In this document: piece by piece, positions 1-9,660 of the stretch | Layout of the letters: every line of letters begins with the position of its first letter | How positions within the stretch are numbered: the stretch's first letter is position 1 | Assembly: GCF_000737065.1 (NCBI RefSeq) | Contig: NZ_AQRC01000007.1 | Span: 62,001 to 126,000, forward strand | Source: Thioclava atlantica | GTDB lineage: Bacteria > Pseudomonadota > Alphaproteobacteria > Rhodobacterales > Rhodobacteraceae | Direction: 5' to 3' | DNA length: 64,000 nt | Program-made: the position numbers and the translations under genes | Notes under the pieces: model-generated | What the model was told of the DNA's origin: nothing | Databases searched by the model: none | Seen by the model: the letters and a program-made list of their open reading frames with translations, nothing else

Positions 1-14
1 ATTGATCCGCACCC

Positions 15-707
15 ATGTCCGCCGACGCCCAGAACGCCCTCGCCCAGTTGCGCCACCTGATCACCTCGAGCGATCTCGGCGAGGGAGGACAATTGCCGAC
101 CGAGCGGGCTCTGGCCGAGGAGCTCGGGGTGTCGCGCCGCGCGCTGAGAGCCGCGCTCGAGGTGCTCGAGGAGGAAGGGCTCGTCTGGCGCCGCCAGGGC
201 AAGGGCACCTTCATCGGCCAGCCGCCCGATCCGCACGGAAAGATCGCGGCCGATATCGTGCAGGTGGTCGATGCGCAGGCGATCATGGAGGCGCGGCTTT
301 GCGTCGAGCCGGCGCTGGCCGAGCTTGCGGCCGCCCGCGCGACGCCGGCGGATGTCGAGCAGATGCGCCGGCTCGTCGATCATATCGGCCTGTCGCCCGC
401 GACCGAGACGGCGGAGTTGTGGGACGGCGCGCTGCACCGGATGATCGCGCGGGTCGCGGGCAATCCGATCCTGTTGACCGCCTTCCAGCTGATCGACGAG
501 CTCCGTATCCGCGAGGACTGGCAGGCGCTGCGCGAACGTGCGCGCTCGGCCGCCTCGATGGCGAAATCCGATCACGAACACCGCACGATGATCGACGCGA
601 TCGAGGCCGGGGACGGCGCGAAGGCCCGACGCTGCATGGAGACCCACCTGACCCGTCTCGCAGGCACGCTCGTCACCTCGAACACCAAAGCGGAGGCCGC
701 GTCATGA
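15..707 (+). CDS. GntR family regulator (FadR/FCD type)
   Basis: A 230-residue transcription factor with an N-terminal winged helix-turn-helix (about residues 10-75, with the GntR-typical [15 protein letters not shown] stretch) and a C-terminal FCD ligand-binding domain (about 85-215). FCD domains usually bind small carboxylates through a metal. The visible histidines (HRM near 139, DHEH near 188, THL near 212) fit FCD metal ligands. The stop overlaps the ATG of the next gene by four bases (ATGA), so it is translationally coupled to the ABC importer and is probably its local regulator. The first 14 bases of the window are all that is visible upstream, so its promoter and operator cannot be judged. 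The ligand is unknown. Confidence 0.9.
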   Translation: MSADAQNALAQLRHLITSSDLGEGGQLPTERALAEELGVSRRALRAALEVLEEEGLVWRRQGKGTFIGQPPDPHGKIAADIVQVVDAQAIMEARLCVEPALAELAAARATPADVEQMRRLVDHIGLSPATETAELWDGALHRMIARVAGNPILLTAFQLIDELRIREDWQALRERARSAASMAKSDHEHRTMIDAIEAGDGAKARRCMETHLTRLAGTLVTSNTKAEAAS

Positions 708-1687
708 GCGACACCGCCCTTCTGACCGTGCGCGACCTCGCGATCCGCATCCGGGGCGCGCAGCGCAACCTCGTCGAGGAGGTCTCCTTCTCGGTCGCCC
801 CCGGCGAGACGCTCTGCCTCGTGGGCGAGTCGGGCTGCGGCAAGAGCCTGACCGCGCTCGCGCTGATGGGCCTGCTCGCCAGCCCTCCGCTCGAGATCGC
901 CGAGGGCGCGGCGGAATTCGAGGGACAGGATCTGCTGACCCTGCCCCGCACCGAGCGCGCGAAGCTCAGCGGCAACCGGATGGCGATGATCTTCCAGGAG
1001 CCGATGAGCGCGCTCAACCCGGCGATCCGCATCGGCGAGCAGATCGCGGAATCGGTGCGCCGCCATCAGGGGCTCGGGCATCGCGAGGCCGAGGCGCGCG
1101 CGCTCGAGATGCTGCGCCGGGTGCGGATCCCCGCGCCGGAAAAACGCCTGCGCGAATTCCCGCACCAGCTCTCGGGCGGGATGCGCCAGCGCGCGATGAT
1201 CGCGATGGCGCTCGCCAACGACCCGGCCCTGATCATCGCGGACGAACCCACGACCGCGCTCGACGTGACGATCCAGGCCCAGATCCTCGACCTGATGCGG
1301 GCGCTGCGCGACGAGGCGGGCACGGCGCTCATCATGATCACCCACGATCTGGGCGTGGTCGCCGAGATGGCCGACAAGGTGGCGGTGATGTATGCGGGCC
1401 GGGTGGTCGAGGCGGGCCCGATGGCCGAGATCTTCGCAAATCCGCAGCACCCCTACACGATCGGTCTGATGAGCTCGATGCCCTCTTTCGGGGCACGCAC
1501 CGAGCGGCTGGTCACGATCCCCGGCATGGTCCCTCCGATCGCGACGATGGCGCCCGGATGCCGATTTGCGAGCCGCTGCCCCTTCCGCGCGGCGCAATGC
1601 GCGCAGGTGCCGCCGCTCACCGCGCTGGACGGCCATTCCGTCGCCTGCTGGCGCGCCCCGCTCGAACGTCTGGAGGAGCCCGCATGA
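704..1687 (+). CDS. Dipeptide/oligopeptide ABC transporter ATPase (DppD/OppD-like)
   Basis: A 327-residue cytoplasmic ATP-binding subunit of a peptide/nickel-type importer. Visible motifs are Walker A GESGCGKS (about residue 43), the ABC signature LSGGMRQR, Walker [13 protein letters not shown] and the H-loop ITHDLG. The C-terminal oligopeptide/dipeptide extension contains the cysteine pattern [10 protein letters not shown], which in this family often binds an Fe-S cluster. The start at 704 overlaps the regulator stop, and the stop overlaps the next ATPase start, so all three are one transcription unit. It would pair with the following DppF-like subunit and the permeases at 4370 and 5311. The substrate is inferred only from the downstream gamma-glutamyltransferase and amidase. 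Confidence 0.93.
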   Translation: MSDTALLTVRDLAIRIRGAQRNLVEEVSFSVAPGETLCLVGESGCGKSLTALALMGLLASPPLEIAEGAAEFEGQDLLTLPRTERAKLSGNRMAMIFQEPMSALNPAIRIGEQIAESVRRHQGLGHREAEARALEMLRRVRIPAPEKRLREFPHQLSGGMRQRAMIAMALANDPALIIADEPTTALDVTIQAQILDLMRALRDEAGTALIMITHDLGVVAEMADKVAVMYAGRVVEAGPMAEIFANPQHPYTIGLMSSMPSFGARTERLVTIPGMVPPIATMAPGCRFASRCPFRAAQCAQVPPLTALDGHSVACWRAPLERLEEPA

Positions 1688-2760
1688 ACAGGGTCATCCT
1701 CGAAGCGATCGCTCTCGAGCGCCGCTTCACCACCGACAACCCGATGTTCGGCACCCCGACCGTGGTGCATGCGGTCAACGGGGTGAACCTGAAGGTGCGC
1801 CAGGGCGAGACCTTCGCGATCGTGGGCGAATCCGGCTGTGGCAAATCCACCCTCGCGCGCGTGCTGACCCGGCTGATCCCGGCCTCGGGCGGCGCGGTGC
1901 ATTTCGCCGGGCGCGATCTGTCCCTGCTCAAGCCCGCCGAGGTGCGCGCGCTGCGCCGCGAGATCCAGTTCATCTTCCAGGACCCGTTCTCCTCGCTCAA
2001 TCCGCGCATGACCGTGGGCGCGCTGATCGAGGAACCGATGCGGGTGCACAAGATCGGCACCCGGGCCGAGCGCCGCGCGCGCGTCGGCCAGCTTCTCGAA
2101 CGCGTGGGCCTGCCCGCGCAGGCCGCGAGCCGCTTCCCGCATGAATTCTCGGGCGGCCAGCGCCAGCGTATCGGGATCGCGCGGGCGCTCGCTTCCGAGC
2201 CGACGGTGGTGATCGGCGACGAGCCGGTCTCGGCGCTCGATGTCTCGATCCAGGCGCAGGTGGTGAACCTACTCGCGGATCTGAAGGAGGAATTCGGACT
2301 GACGCTGGTGGTGATCGCGCATGATCTGGCGGTGATCCGGCACATGGCCGACCGGGTGGCGGTGATGTATCTGGGCGAGATCGTCGAGCTTGCCCCGGCC
2401 GAGGCGCTCTTCGAGACCCCGCGCCATCCCTATACCGAGGCGCTCGTCGCCGCGATCCCCCTGCCCGACCCTGCGATGCGCCGGGCCGAGGCGCGTGTCG
2501 CGGGCGAATTGCCCAACCCGATCGCGCCGCCTCCGGGCTGCAAGTTCCACCCGCGCTGCCCCTATGCGGTCGAGCGCTGCGCCCGCGAGCGTCCCGCATT
2601 GTCGCCCGCCGATGCGCAGGGCCGCCAGGTCGCCTGCCACCGCGCCGCCGACCTGTCGCTCTCCGGTCTCGCCGAGACCGAGACCGTGCGCAGCCCCGCC
2701 GCGCAGCGCCGCTTCGATCTTTACGCCAAGGCCCGCGCGGCCGAGGCGACCACCGAATAA
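1684..2760 (+). CDS. Dipeptide/oligopeptide ABC transporter ATPase (DppF/OppF-like)
   Basis: The second ATPase of the importer, 358 residues. It has Walker A GESGCGKS (about residue 50), signature FSGGQRQR, Walker [13 protein letters not shown], and the C-terminal cysteine-containing [10 protein letters not shown] segment of the Opp/Dpp family. The insertion NPMFGTP before the Walker A segment is typical of DppF-type subunits. I chose the ATG at 1684 because it overlaps the preceding stop (ATGA) and starts with a normal ABC N-terminus. An upstream in-frame extension lies entirely inside the preceding gene. It forms a heterodimer with the preceding ATPase. Confidence 0.93.
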   Translation: MNRVILEAIALERRFTTDNPMFGTPTVVHAVNGVNLKVRQGETFAIVGESGCGKSTLARVLTRLIPASGGAVHFAGRDLSLLKPAEVRALRREIQFIFQDPFSSLNPRMTVGALIEEPMRVHKIGTRAERRARVGQLLERVGLPAQAASRFPHEFSGGQRQRIGIARALASEPTVVIGDEPVSALDVSIQAQVVNLLADLKEEFGLTLVVIAHDLAVIRHMADRVAVMYLGEIVELAPAEALFETPRHPYTEALVAAIPLPDPAMRRAEARVAGELPNPIAPPPGCKFHPRCPYAVERCARERPALSPADAQGRQVACHRAADLSLSGLAETETVRSPAAQRRFDLYAKARAAEATTE

Positions 2761-2803
2761 CCGCCCACAGAAGGCGGCAAGCCCCAGCAAGGAGACAAGG
2801 AAG

Positions 2804-4315
2804 ATGAAGAACCCAGGAAAGACACTGGCCCTCGCCGCCGCGATGGCGATGATGGCGCATTTCGCCCATGCGACAGATCTGCGCATCGGGCTTCAGGAAG
2901 ATCCCGATGTGCTCGACCCCGATCAGTCGCGCACCTTCGTCGGGCGGATCGTCTACGCCTCGATGTGCGACAAGCTCGTCGACATCACCCCCGATCTGAA
3001 GATCGTGCCGATGCTCGCGACCGGGTGGAAATGGTCCGATGACGGCAAGGCGCTGACGATGACCCTGCGCGACGGCGTCACCTTCCAGGACGGCACGCCC
3101 TTCGACGCCGAGGCGGTGAAGTACAATATCGAGCGGTCGAAGACTTTCGAGCTCTCGCGCCGCAAATCCGAGGTGAAGTCGATCGAGTCGGTGGACGTGG
3201 TCGATCCCCACACCGTCACCTTCAACCTCGCGGCGCCCGACGCCACCCTTCTTGCGCAATTCGCCGACCGCTCGGGGATGATGCTTTCGCCCACCGCGGC
3301 CGAGAAGGAAGGCGCCGATTTCGGCCTGCACCCGGTCTGCGCGGGGCCGTTCAAATTCGCCGAGCGCGTCCAGCAGGACAAGATCGTGCTGGAGAAATAT
3401 GACGGCTATTACGATGCCGACAAGATCCACTTCGACAAGGTGATCTTCCGTCCGATCCCCGACACGACCGTACGCCTGGCGAACCTGCGCGCGGGCGATC
3501 TCGACATGATCGAGCGCCTCGCCCCGACCGACCTGGCCTCGGTCAAGGCCGATGACAAGCTCGCGACCGCCTCGGCCGTCTCGATCGGCTATCAGGGGAT
3601 TACGATCAACACCGCCAATACCGACCGCGCCAAGAACCCGCTGGGCGAAAGCAAGCTGGTGCGCCAGGCGCTCTCGCTCGCGATCGACCGCGACGCGCTC
3701 AACCAGGTGGTGTTCAACGGCGCCTTCGCGCCGGGCAACCAGCCCTTCCCGCCGACCTCGCCCTGGTATGACAAGGACTTCCCGCTCCAGCCGCGCGACG
3801 TCGAGAAGGCCAAGGCGCTTCTGAAGGAAGCCGGCTATGACAAGGTGAGCGTCGAGATGCAGACCTCGCCTTCGCCGCAGACCCAGCAGGTCGCGCAGGT
3901 GATCCAGGCGATGGCCGCCGAGGCCGGGATCGACATCAAGATCGTGACCAAGGAATTCGCCACCATGCTCAAGGATCAGACCGCGGGCGATTTCCAGTCC
4001 ACCCAGGTCGGCTGGTCGGGCCGCGTCGATCCCGATGGCAACATCTACGGCTTCGTCGTCACCGGCGCGGGCCTCAATGACGGCCATTACTCGAACCCCG
4101 AGGTGGACAAGGCGCTCTCGGATGCGCGGCTCTCGACCGATCCCGAGACGCGCAAGAAATCCTATGACGCGGCGCAGGCGATCCTGATGGACGAGCTGCC
4201 GATCATCTACCTCTACCACCCCGTCTGGCTCTGGGCCTACAGCGCGAAGCTGAAGGGCTACACCCCCTATGCCGACGGCATGATCAGGCTCCAGAACGTT
4301 TCGCTGGAGAACTGA
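2804..4315 (+). CDS. ABC transporter substrate-binding protein, family 5 (DppA/OppA-like)
   Basis: A 503-residue periplasmic binding protein (SBP_bac_5). The N-terminus MKNPGKTLALAAAMAMMAHFA, ending in AHA-TDL, is a Sec signal peptide. The mature part opens with the family's RIGLQEDPDVLDPDQS strand. The block KALTMTLRDGVTFQDGTPFDAEAVKYNIER is not written out here in full, but its LRDGVTFQDGTPFDA core is diagnostic. The start at 2804 has an AAGGAGAC ribosome site about nine bases upstream; a longer frame upstream is an artefact of overlap with the ATPase gene. A strong hairpin follows the stop, as often seen after binding-protein genes so that this protein is made in excess of the permeases. 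Ligand specificity cannot be read from sequence. Confidence 0.93.
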   Translation: MKNPGKTLALAAAMAMMAHFAHATDLRIGLQEDPDVLDPDQSRTFVGRIVYASMCDKLVDITPDLKIVPMLATGWKWSDDGKALTMTLRDGVTFQDGTPFDAEAVKYNIERSKTFELSRRKSEVKSIESVDVVDPHTVTFNLAAPDATLLAQFADRSGMMLSPTAAEKEGADFGLHPVCAGPFKFAERVQQDKIVLEKYDGYYDADKIHFDKVIFRPIPDTTVRLANLRAGDLDMIERLAPTDLASVKADDKLATASAVSIGYQGITINTANTDRAKNPLGESKLVRQALSLAIDRDALNQVVFNGAFAPGNQPFPPTSPWYDKDFPLQPRDVEKAKALLKEAGYDKVSVEMQTSPSPQTQQVAQVIQAMAAEAGIDIKIVTKEFATMLKDQTAGDFQSTQVGWSGRVDPDGNIYGFVVTGAGLNDGHYSNPEVDKALSDARLSTDPETRKKSYDAAQAILMDELPIIYLYHPVWLWAYSAKLKGYTPYADGMIRLQNVSLEN

Positions 4316-4322
4316 TCCCTGC

Positions 4323-4351
4323 GGCCCGGCGCCTCCCCTCGGCGCCGGGCC
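4323..4351 (+). terminator. Hairpin after binding-protein gene (attenuator or mRNA-stabilising stem)
   Basis: Perfect 11-bp inverted repeat: GGCCCGGCGCC at 4323-4333 and GGCGCCGGGCC at 4341-4351, with a 7-base loop. It is followed by AATTT rather than a long T run. It lies between the binding-protein stop and the first permease. I read it as a partial terminator or 3' stabiliser that lowers permease expression relative to the binding protein. Confidence 0.7.
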
Positions 4352-4369
4352 AATTTGGAAAGCTGAGCC

Positions 4370-5314
4370 ATGTTCGAATTCATCCTCCGCCGCCTGCTGA
4401 TCGCGATCCCGACGATCCTGCTGATCTCGATGTTCGTCTTCGGGATGCAGAAGCTCCTGCCCGGCGATCCGGTGCTCGCGATGGCGGGCGAGGAGCGCGA
4501 TCCCGCGACGATCGAGATGCTGCGCGAGAAATACCATCTCAACGACCCGATCCCGCAGCAGTACCTTTACTGGATCACCTCGGCCGCGCGCGGAGATCTC
4601 GGGATCTCGCTGCGCACCCAGGAACCGGTGACCGATCTGATCGGACAGAAGCTGCCGGTGACGATCCAGCTCGCGGTGATGGCGCTGATCGTGGCGCTGG
4701 TGATCGGGATCCCGGCGGGCGTGCTCTCGGCCTACAAGAAGAACACCTGGATCGACTGGTTGTCGAACATCGTCGCGCTGTCGGGCCTCTCGATCCCCAA
4801 TTTCTGGCTCGGGATCATGCTGATCCTGCTGGTCTCGGTCCGGCTCGGCTGGCTGCCGGCCTCGGGCTATGTCTCACCGTGGGAAGACCCCCTGCGCTCG
4901 TTCCAGACCATGCTGATGCCCGCCGTCGTGCTGGGCACCGGACTGGCCGCGGCGCTGATGCGCCATACCCGCTCGGCGATGCTCGGCGTGCTGAAATCCG
5001 ATTACGTCCGTACCGCGCGGGCCAAGGGCCTGTCGGAACGCGTGGTGCTGATCAAGCATGCGCTGCGCAATGCGCTGGTGCCCGTCGTGACCGTCGCCAC
5101 GCTGATCTTCGGCGAGCTTCTGGGCGGCGCGGTCCTGACCGAACAGATCTTCACCATCCCCGGCTTCGGCAAGCTCGTCGTCGATGCGGTCTTCAGCCGC
5201 GATTACGCCGTGGTGCAGGGGATCGTCCTGTGCACCGCGATCGCCTTCATCGCGATGAACCTTCTCGCCGACATCGCCTATCGCCTGCTCAATCCGCGCA
5301 TGAGGAACCAATGA
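4370..5314 (+). CDS. ABC transporter permease (DppB-like)
   Basis: A 314-residue inner-membrane permease. The N-terminus FILRRLLIAIPTILLISMFVF is typical of DppB-type proteins, followed by the conserved LPGDPV segment. The C-terminal half carries the EAA-like loop (residues around YVRTARAKGLSERVV) that contacts the ATPases. About six membrane helices are visible. The ATG at 4370 starts 55 bases after the binding-protein stop, behind the hairpin. The stop overlaps the next permease start by four bases. Confidence 0.93.
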   Translation: MFEFILRRLLIAIPTILLISMFVFGMQKLLPGDPVLAMAGEERDPATIEMLREKYHLNDPIPQQYLYWITSAARGDLGISLRTQEPVTDLIGQKLPVTIQLAVMALIVALVIGIPAGVLSAYKKNTWIDWLSNIVALSGLSIPNFWLGIMLILLVSVRLGWLPASGYVSPWEDPLRSFQTMLMPAVVLGTGLAAALMRHTRSAMLGVLKSDYVRTARAKGLSERVVLIKHALRNALVPVVTVATLIFGELLGGAVLTEQIFTIPGFGKLVVDAVFSRDYAVVQGIVLCTAIAFIAMNLLADIAYRLLNPRMRNQ

Positions 5315-6180
5315 CCGCAGCCGCCGATCCCGTTCTCCTGCCGCCCCGCAGCCGGTCGCGCGCCTGGGCCAAGCTCCGGGCCAACCCGGCGGCGCTTCTG
5401 GGCGCGGTGCTGGTGCTGTTCTTCGTGCTGGTCGCGCTCGCCGCCCCGATCCTGCCGATCGACGACCCGACCAAGACCAGCTGGACCGCCGTGCGCAAGG
5501 CGCCCTCGGCGGCGCATTGGCTGGGCACCGACGAGATCGGGCGCGACCTGCTGAGCCGGATGATCTGGGGCGCGCGCGCCTCGCTGATGGCCGGCGTGGT
5601 CTCGGTCGCGATCGCGGTCGCGATCGGCGTGCCGCTGGGTGTGCTCGCGGGCTATCTGCGCGGCTGGACCGATGCGGCGATCAGCCGGATGACCGAGGCG
5701 CTGCTGGCCGCGCCCTTCCTGATCCTCGCGATCGCGCTCGCGGCCTTTCTCGGCCCGTCGCTCAGCAATGCGATGATCGCGATCGGCCTCTCGGCAATGC
5801 CGGTCTTCATCCGCCTCTCGCGCGCCCAGACGATGGACGTCCTGACCGAGGATTACGTCGAGAGCGCCCATGCGATCGGGGTGCCGCCGCTGGCGCTCCT
5901 GTGGCGCTACGTGCTGCCCAACATCTTCCCGCCGATCCTCGTGCAGGCGACGCTGACCGTCGCCACCGCGATCATCGCCGAGGCCTCGCTGAGCTTTCTC
6001 GGCCTCGGCCAGCAGCCGCCCGCGCCCTCCTGGGGCTCGATGCTGAACACCGCGAAGAACTTCCTCGAACAAGCCCCGTGGATGGCGATGTGGCCCGGCC
6101 TCGCGATCTTCCTCGTGGTGCTCGGCTTCAACCTCGTCGGCGACGGGTTGCGCGACGCGCTCGACCCGCGCGACATATGA
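5311..6180 (+). CDS. ABC transporter permease (DppC-like)
   Basis: The second permease, 289 residues, starting at the ATG that overlaps the DppB stop (ATGA). An N-terminal cytoplasmic segment precedes the first helix (LRANPAALLGAVLVLFF). The typical DppC phrase HWLGTDEIGRDLLSRMIWGARASL is present in its core (GTDEIGRDLLSR), and the EAA loop is around DYVESAHAIGVPP. It forms a heterodimer with the preceding permease. The gamma-glutamyltransferase-like gene begins 25 bases downstream on the same strand, so the enzyme and transporter are probably co-transcribed. Confidence 0.93.
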   Translation: MTAAADPVLLPPRSRSRAWAKLRANPAALLGAVLVLFFVLVALAAPILPIDDPTKTSWTAVRKAPSAAHWLGTDEIGRDLLSRMIWGARASLMAGVVSVAIAVAIGVPLGVLAGYLRGWTDAAISRMTEALLAAPFLILAIALAAFLGPSLSNAMIAIGLSAMPVFIRLSRAQTMDVLTEDYVESAHAIGVPPLALLWRYVLPNIFPPILVQATLTVATAIIAEASLSFLGLGQQPPAPSWGSMLNTAKNFLEQAPWMAMWPGLAIFLVVLGFNLVGDGLRDALDPRDI

Positions 6181-6205
6181 CTTTCCCAGTGATCAGGACC
6201 CTTCC

Positions 6206-8008
6206 ATGAGTTTCACAACCCGCCCCGAAATCCTCGGCACCTTCGGCGTCGCCGCCTCGACCCACTGGATCGCGACCTCGGTCGGCATGGCGATCCTCGA
6301 AAAGGGCGGCAACGCCTTCGACGCCGGCGCCGCGATGGGCTTCGTGCTGCAGGTCGTCGAGCCCCATCTCAACGGCCCGATGGGCGATCTGCCCGCGCTG
6401 ATCTGGCCTGCGGGCGAGGAGCGCCCGACCGTGATCTGCGCCCAGGGCGTCGCCCCCGCGGGCGCCACGATCGAACATTACAAGGCCGAGGGCCTGTCGA
6501 TGATCCCGGGCTCGGGGCTGCTGGCGACCGTGGTGCCCGGCGCTTTCGACGGCTGGATGCTGATGCTGCGCGATCACGGCTCGCTGCCGCTGCGCGACGT
6601 TCTCGAACCCGCGATCCATTACGCCCGTGCGGGCCATCCGACGCTGGCGCGGGTCTCCAACACGATTGCGGGGCTTGCCGAGTTCTTCCGCGACGAATGG
6701 CCGACCTCCTACACGACATGGCTGCCCGGCGGCGAGGCTCCCGCGCCGGAGAGCCTCTTTGCCAATCCCGATCTCGCCGACACATGGGAGCGGATCCTGC
6801 GCGAGGCCGAGAGCGCCTCGGGCCGCGTCGCGCAGATCGACGCCGCCCGCGCCGCGTTTTCCAAGGGCTTCGTCGCCGAGGCGGTCGACAAGTGGATCGC
6901 CGAGGCCTGCGTGATGGATGCGGCCGGCGCGCGGCGCAAGGGCGTGCTGACCGGCGAGGACATGGCGAGTTGGGAGGCGAGCTACGAGGCCCCGGTCTCG
7001 GTCGATTACAACGGCGCGGAAGTGTTCAAATGCGGGCCGTGGTCGCAGGGACCGAGCTTCCTGCAATCGCTGCGCACCCTCGAGGCCGCGGGCCTGGACG
7101 GGATGGACCTCTCGAGCGCCGAATTCGTCCATACCGTGACCGAGGCGATGAAACTCAGCTTCGCCGATCGCGAGGCCTATTACGGTGATCCCGATTTCTC
7201 CGATATCCCGCTCGAGACGCTGCTCTCGCGCGACTATGCCGCGACCCGTGCCGCACAGATCTCCGGTTCGGCCTCGCTCGACCAGCGCCCCGGCCAGATC
7301 GCGGGCTACGAGGCCTGGGCCAAGGCCGCGATCGAGCGTGCGGGCCGCGAGACCGAGGCGGCCGGCGTGGGCGCGGGCGAACCGACGATGGCGCATCTGG
7401 TCAAGAAGCACCCGACCGAGAAACGCGGCGACACCGTCCATATCGACGTGATCGACCGCTGGGGCAACATGGTCTCGGCCACGCCTTCGGGCGGCTGGCT
7501 GCAAAGCTCTCCGGTGGTGCCGGGTCTCGGGATGCCGCTCAATTCGCGCGCCCAGATGTTCTGGCTCGAGGAAGGCGTCGCCACCTCGCTGATGCCCGGC
7601 GCGCGGCCGCGCACGACGCTCACCCCCTCGATGGCGGTGCGCCCGGACGGCGCGAAGATGGCCTTCGGCACGCCCGGCGGCGACCAGCAGGACCAGTGGC
7701 AGCTGATCTTCTTCCTGCGGCTGATGCATTCGGGCGCGAACCTGCAAGAGGCGATCGACGCGCCGCTCTTCCACACTGCGCATTTCCAGGCCTCGTTCTA
7801 CCCGCGTGGCGTGCGGCCCGGTCACCTGATGGTCGAGCCCTCGCTGGGCGAGGCGGCGATCGCCGATCTGCGCGCGCGCGGCCACCGGCTGGAGGTAGCC
7901 GAGCCCTGGACCGTGGGGCGGCTGACGGCGGCGCAGCGCGACCCCTCGGGGCTGATGCGCGCCGCCGCCACCCCGCGCCTCATGCAGGCCTATGCGGTGG
8001 GGCGCTGA
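6206..8008 (+). CDS. Gamma-glutamyltransferase family protein, apparently cytoplasmic
   Basis: A 600-residue N-terminal-nucleophile hydrolase of the gamma-glutamyltranspeptidase family, which cleaves gamma-glutamyl amide bonds such as those of glutathione or gamma-glutamyl amines. Family members self-cleave before a threonine; here the matching site is Thr410 in GDTVHIDVIDRWGNMVS. The later PGGDQQDQWQ and LTPSMAV segments are also family-like. The N-terminus (MSFTTRPEILGTFGVAAS) has no signal peptide, unlike the periplasmic E. coli enzyme, so it probably works inside the cell on imported substrate. No strong ribosome site is visible before 6206. The stop is one base before the amidase ATG. 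The exact substrate is unknown. Confidence 0.88.
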   Translation: MSFTTRPEILGTFGVAASTHWIATSVGMAILEKGGNAFDAGAAMGFVLQVVEPHLNGPMGDLPALIWPAGEERPTVICAQGVAPAGATIEHYKAEGLSMIPGSGLLATVVPGAFDGWMLMLRDHGSLPLRDVLEPAIHYARAGHPTLARVSNTIAGLAEFFRDEWPTSYTTWLPGGEAPAPESLFANPDLADTWERILREAESASGRVAQIDAARAAFSKGFVAEAVDKWIAEACVMDAAGARRKGVLTGEDMASWEASYEAPVSVDYNGAEVFKCGPWSQGPSFLQSLRTLEAAGLDGMDLSSAEFVHTVTEAMKLSFADREAYYGDPDFSDIPLETLLSRDYAATRAAQISGSASLDQRPGQIAGYEAWAKAAIERAGRETEAAGVGAGEPTMAHLVKKHPTEKRGDTVHIDVIDRWGNMVSATPSGGWLQSSPVVPGLGMPLNSRAQMFWLEEGVATSLMPGARPRTTLTPSMAVRPDGAKMAFGTPGGDQQDQWQLIFFLRLMHSGANLQEAIDAPLFHTAHFQASFYPRGVRPGHLMVEPSLGEAAIADLRARGHRLEVAEPWTVGRLTAAQRDPSGLMRAAATPRLMQAYAVGR

Positions 8009-8009
8009 G

Positions 8010-9650
8010 ATGGCGGACAAGCTCACCACCGGGGATATCGCGGCCGCGGAACCCCTGTTCGGGATCAGCTACACCGAGACCGAGCGCGCCCAGATCTGCG
8101 AGGGGATCGAGCACCAGATCCTCTCGGCCGTCGCGCGGCGCGAGCTGGTCTTCGCCAATCACGAACCGCCCGCGTTGCGCTTCGATCCGCGCCTCGCCGG
8201 GTTCGAGATGCCCGCCGAGACCGGGCTGCGTTTCTCCGCCGACGATCCCGGCCCCCTGCCCGAGACATCTGAGGATATCGCCTACGCGCCCCTGCCCGCG
8301 CTCGCCCACTGGATCGCCACGCGCCAGATCACCGGCCGTGCGCTGACCGAGATCTATCTCGCGCGGATCGAGGCGCTGAACCCGCGCCTCTATTGCTTTG
8401 CGACGCTCTGCCCCGAACGCGCGCGGGCCGAGGCCGACCGGACCGACAAGCTTCTGGCCGAGGGCACGCATCTCGGGCCGCTGCACGGCATCCCCTACGC
8501 GCTCAAGGATATCTGCGACACCAAGGATATCGCGACCGCCTGGGGGGCCGAACCCTATCGCGACCGGATCCCCACGCGCGATGCGGCTGTGGCCGAGCGG
8601 CTTTCGGCGGCGGGCGCGGTGCTGCTGGGCAAATCCGCCGTGGGCGCGCTCGCGCTCGGCGATGTCTGGTATGGCGGCACGACCCGCAACCCGTGGAACC
8701 TCAACGAAGGCTCGGGCGGTTCCTCGGCGGGCTCGGCCTCGGCCACGGCGGCGGGCCTGTGCGGTTTCGCGATCGGCACCGAGACGCTGGGCTCGATCAC
8801 CAACCCCTCGCAGCGCTGCGGCACGACCGGGCTGCGCCCGACCCACGGCCGGGTCTCGCGGCGCGGCTGCATGGCGCTCTGCCCCTCGCTCGACAAGATC
8901 GGGCCGATCTGCCGGGGCGTCGAGGATACGGCGATGGTTCTCGCGGCACTCAACGGCGCCGATCCCGGCGATCGCGGCTCGATCGAGGCCCCGTTCTCCT
9001 TCGATGCGGGCGCGGGGATCGCGGGGCTGCGCGTGGGCTACCTGCCCGAGGCCTTCGGCGAGGGCGCGACCGAGGTCGATCATGCGGCCCTGCAGGCGGT
9101 GCGCGATCTCGGGCTCGCACCGGTCGAGGTGGCCCTGCCCGACCTGCCCTATACCGCGCTCTACGATCTCCTGCATGCCGAGGCCGCCGCGCAATTCGAG
9201 GATCTGACGCTTTCGGACGAGGACGACCGGCTCACCCGGCAGGACCCGGCGGCCTGGCCCAACCGGTTCCGGATGGCGCGCTTCCTCTCGGCGGTGGATC
9301 ACGTCCAGCTCGACCGGCTGCGCTACCGGGTGATGACCGCGCTCGATGCGCTGTTCTCCGAGATCGACGTGCTGATCGGACCGTTCAATACCGGCCCGAT
9401 GCTGGTCGCGTCGAATTTCACCGGCCATCCCTGCCTGCATCTGCGCGCGGGGTTCGTGCAGTCGGGCACAAGGCCGCGCGGGGTGCTGGGATCGCAGGCG
9501 CAGATGATCGCGCCGGGGCCGCGCTTCCGGGTGCCGCACGGGATCTCGCTCTGGGGGCGGCTCTTCGACGAGGGCACGATCCTGCGGCTCGGGCTCGCGC
9601 TCGAACAGGTCTTCGGCGTGGCGGGCGAGCGTCCGACCTTCGCCGAGTGA
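8010..9650 (+). CDS. Amidase signature family protein
   Basis: A 546-residue amidase of the GatA/AtzF/fatty-amide-hydrolase family, which hydrolyses a carboxamide to acid and ammonia. The Ser-cisSer-Lys triad is visible: Lys166 in PYALKDICDTKD, Ser238 in the glycine/serine-rich GSGGSSAGSAS signature, and Ser262 in ETLGSITNPSQRCG. The N-terminal 90 residues precede the amidase fold and are a less common extension. I chose the ATG at 8010, just after the GGT stop, because GGTGGGG lies about eight bases upstream; another in-frame start at 7992 lies inside the previous gene. It probably acts after the GGT-like enzyme on a released amide or gamma-glutamyl product. It is not part of a GatCAB set here. 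Confidence 0.88.
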   Translation: MADKLTTGDIAAAEPLFGISYTETERAQICEGIEHQILSAVARRELVFANHEPPALRFDPRLAGFEMPAETGLRFSADDPGPLPETSEDIAYAPLPALAHWIATRQITGRALTEIYLARIEALNPRLYCFATLCPERARAEADRTDKLLAEGTHLGPLHGIPYALKDICDTKDIATAWGAEPYRDRIPTRDAAVAERLSAAGAVLLGKSAVGALALGDVWYGGTTRNPWNLNEGSGGSSAGSASATAAGLCGFAIGTETLGSITNPSQRCGTTGLRPTHGRVSRRGCMALCPSLDKIGPICRGVEDTAMVLAALNGADPGDRGSIEAPFSFDAGAGIAGLRVGYLPEAFGEGATEVDHAALQAVRDLGLAPVEVALPDLPYTALYDLLHAEAAAQFEDLTLSDEDDRLTRQDPAAWPNRFRMARFLSAVDHVQLDRLRYRVMTALDALFSEIDVLIGPFNTGPMLVASNFTGHPCLHLRAGFVQSGTRPRGVLGSQAQMIAPGPRFRVPHGISLWGRLFDEGTILRLGLALEQVFGVAGERPTFAE

Positions 9651-9660
9651 GCGCCGCAGA

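Noticed and set aside
1997-4537. 846-codon minus-strand frame over the first ABC importer
   Set aside because: Antisense to well-supported ATPase and binding-protein genes; composition is His/Arg/Asp-rich with no recognisable motif.
8065-8268. Small minus-strand frames inside the amidase and similar Arg/Pro-rich frames throughout
   Set aside because: All are antisense or out-of-frame to supported genes and lack ribosome sites.
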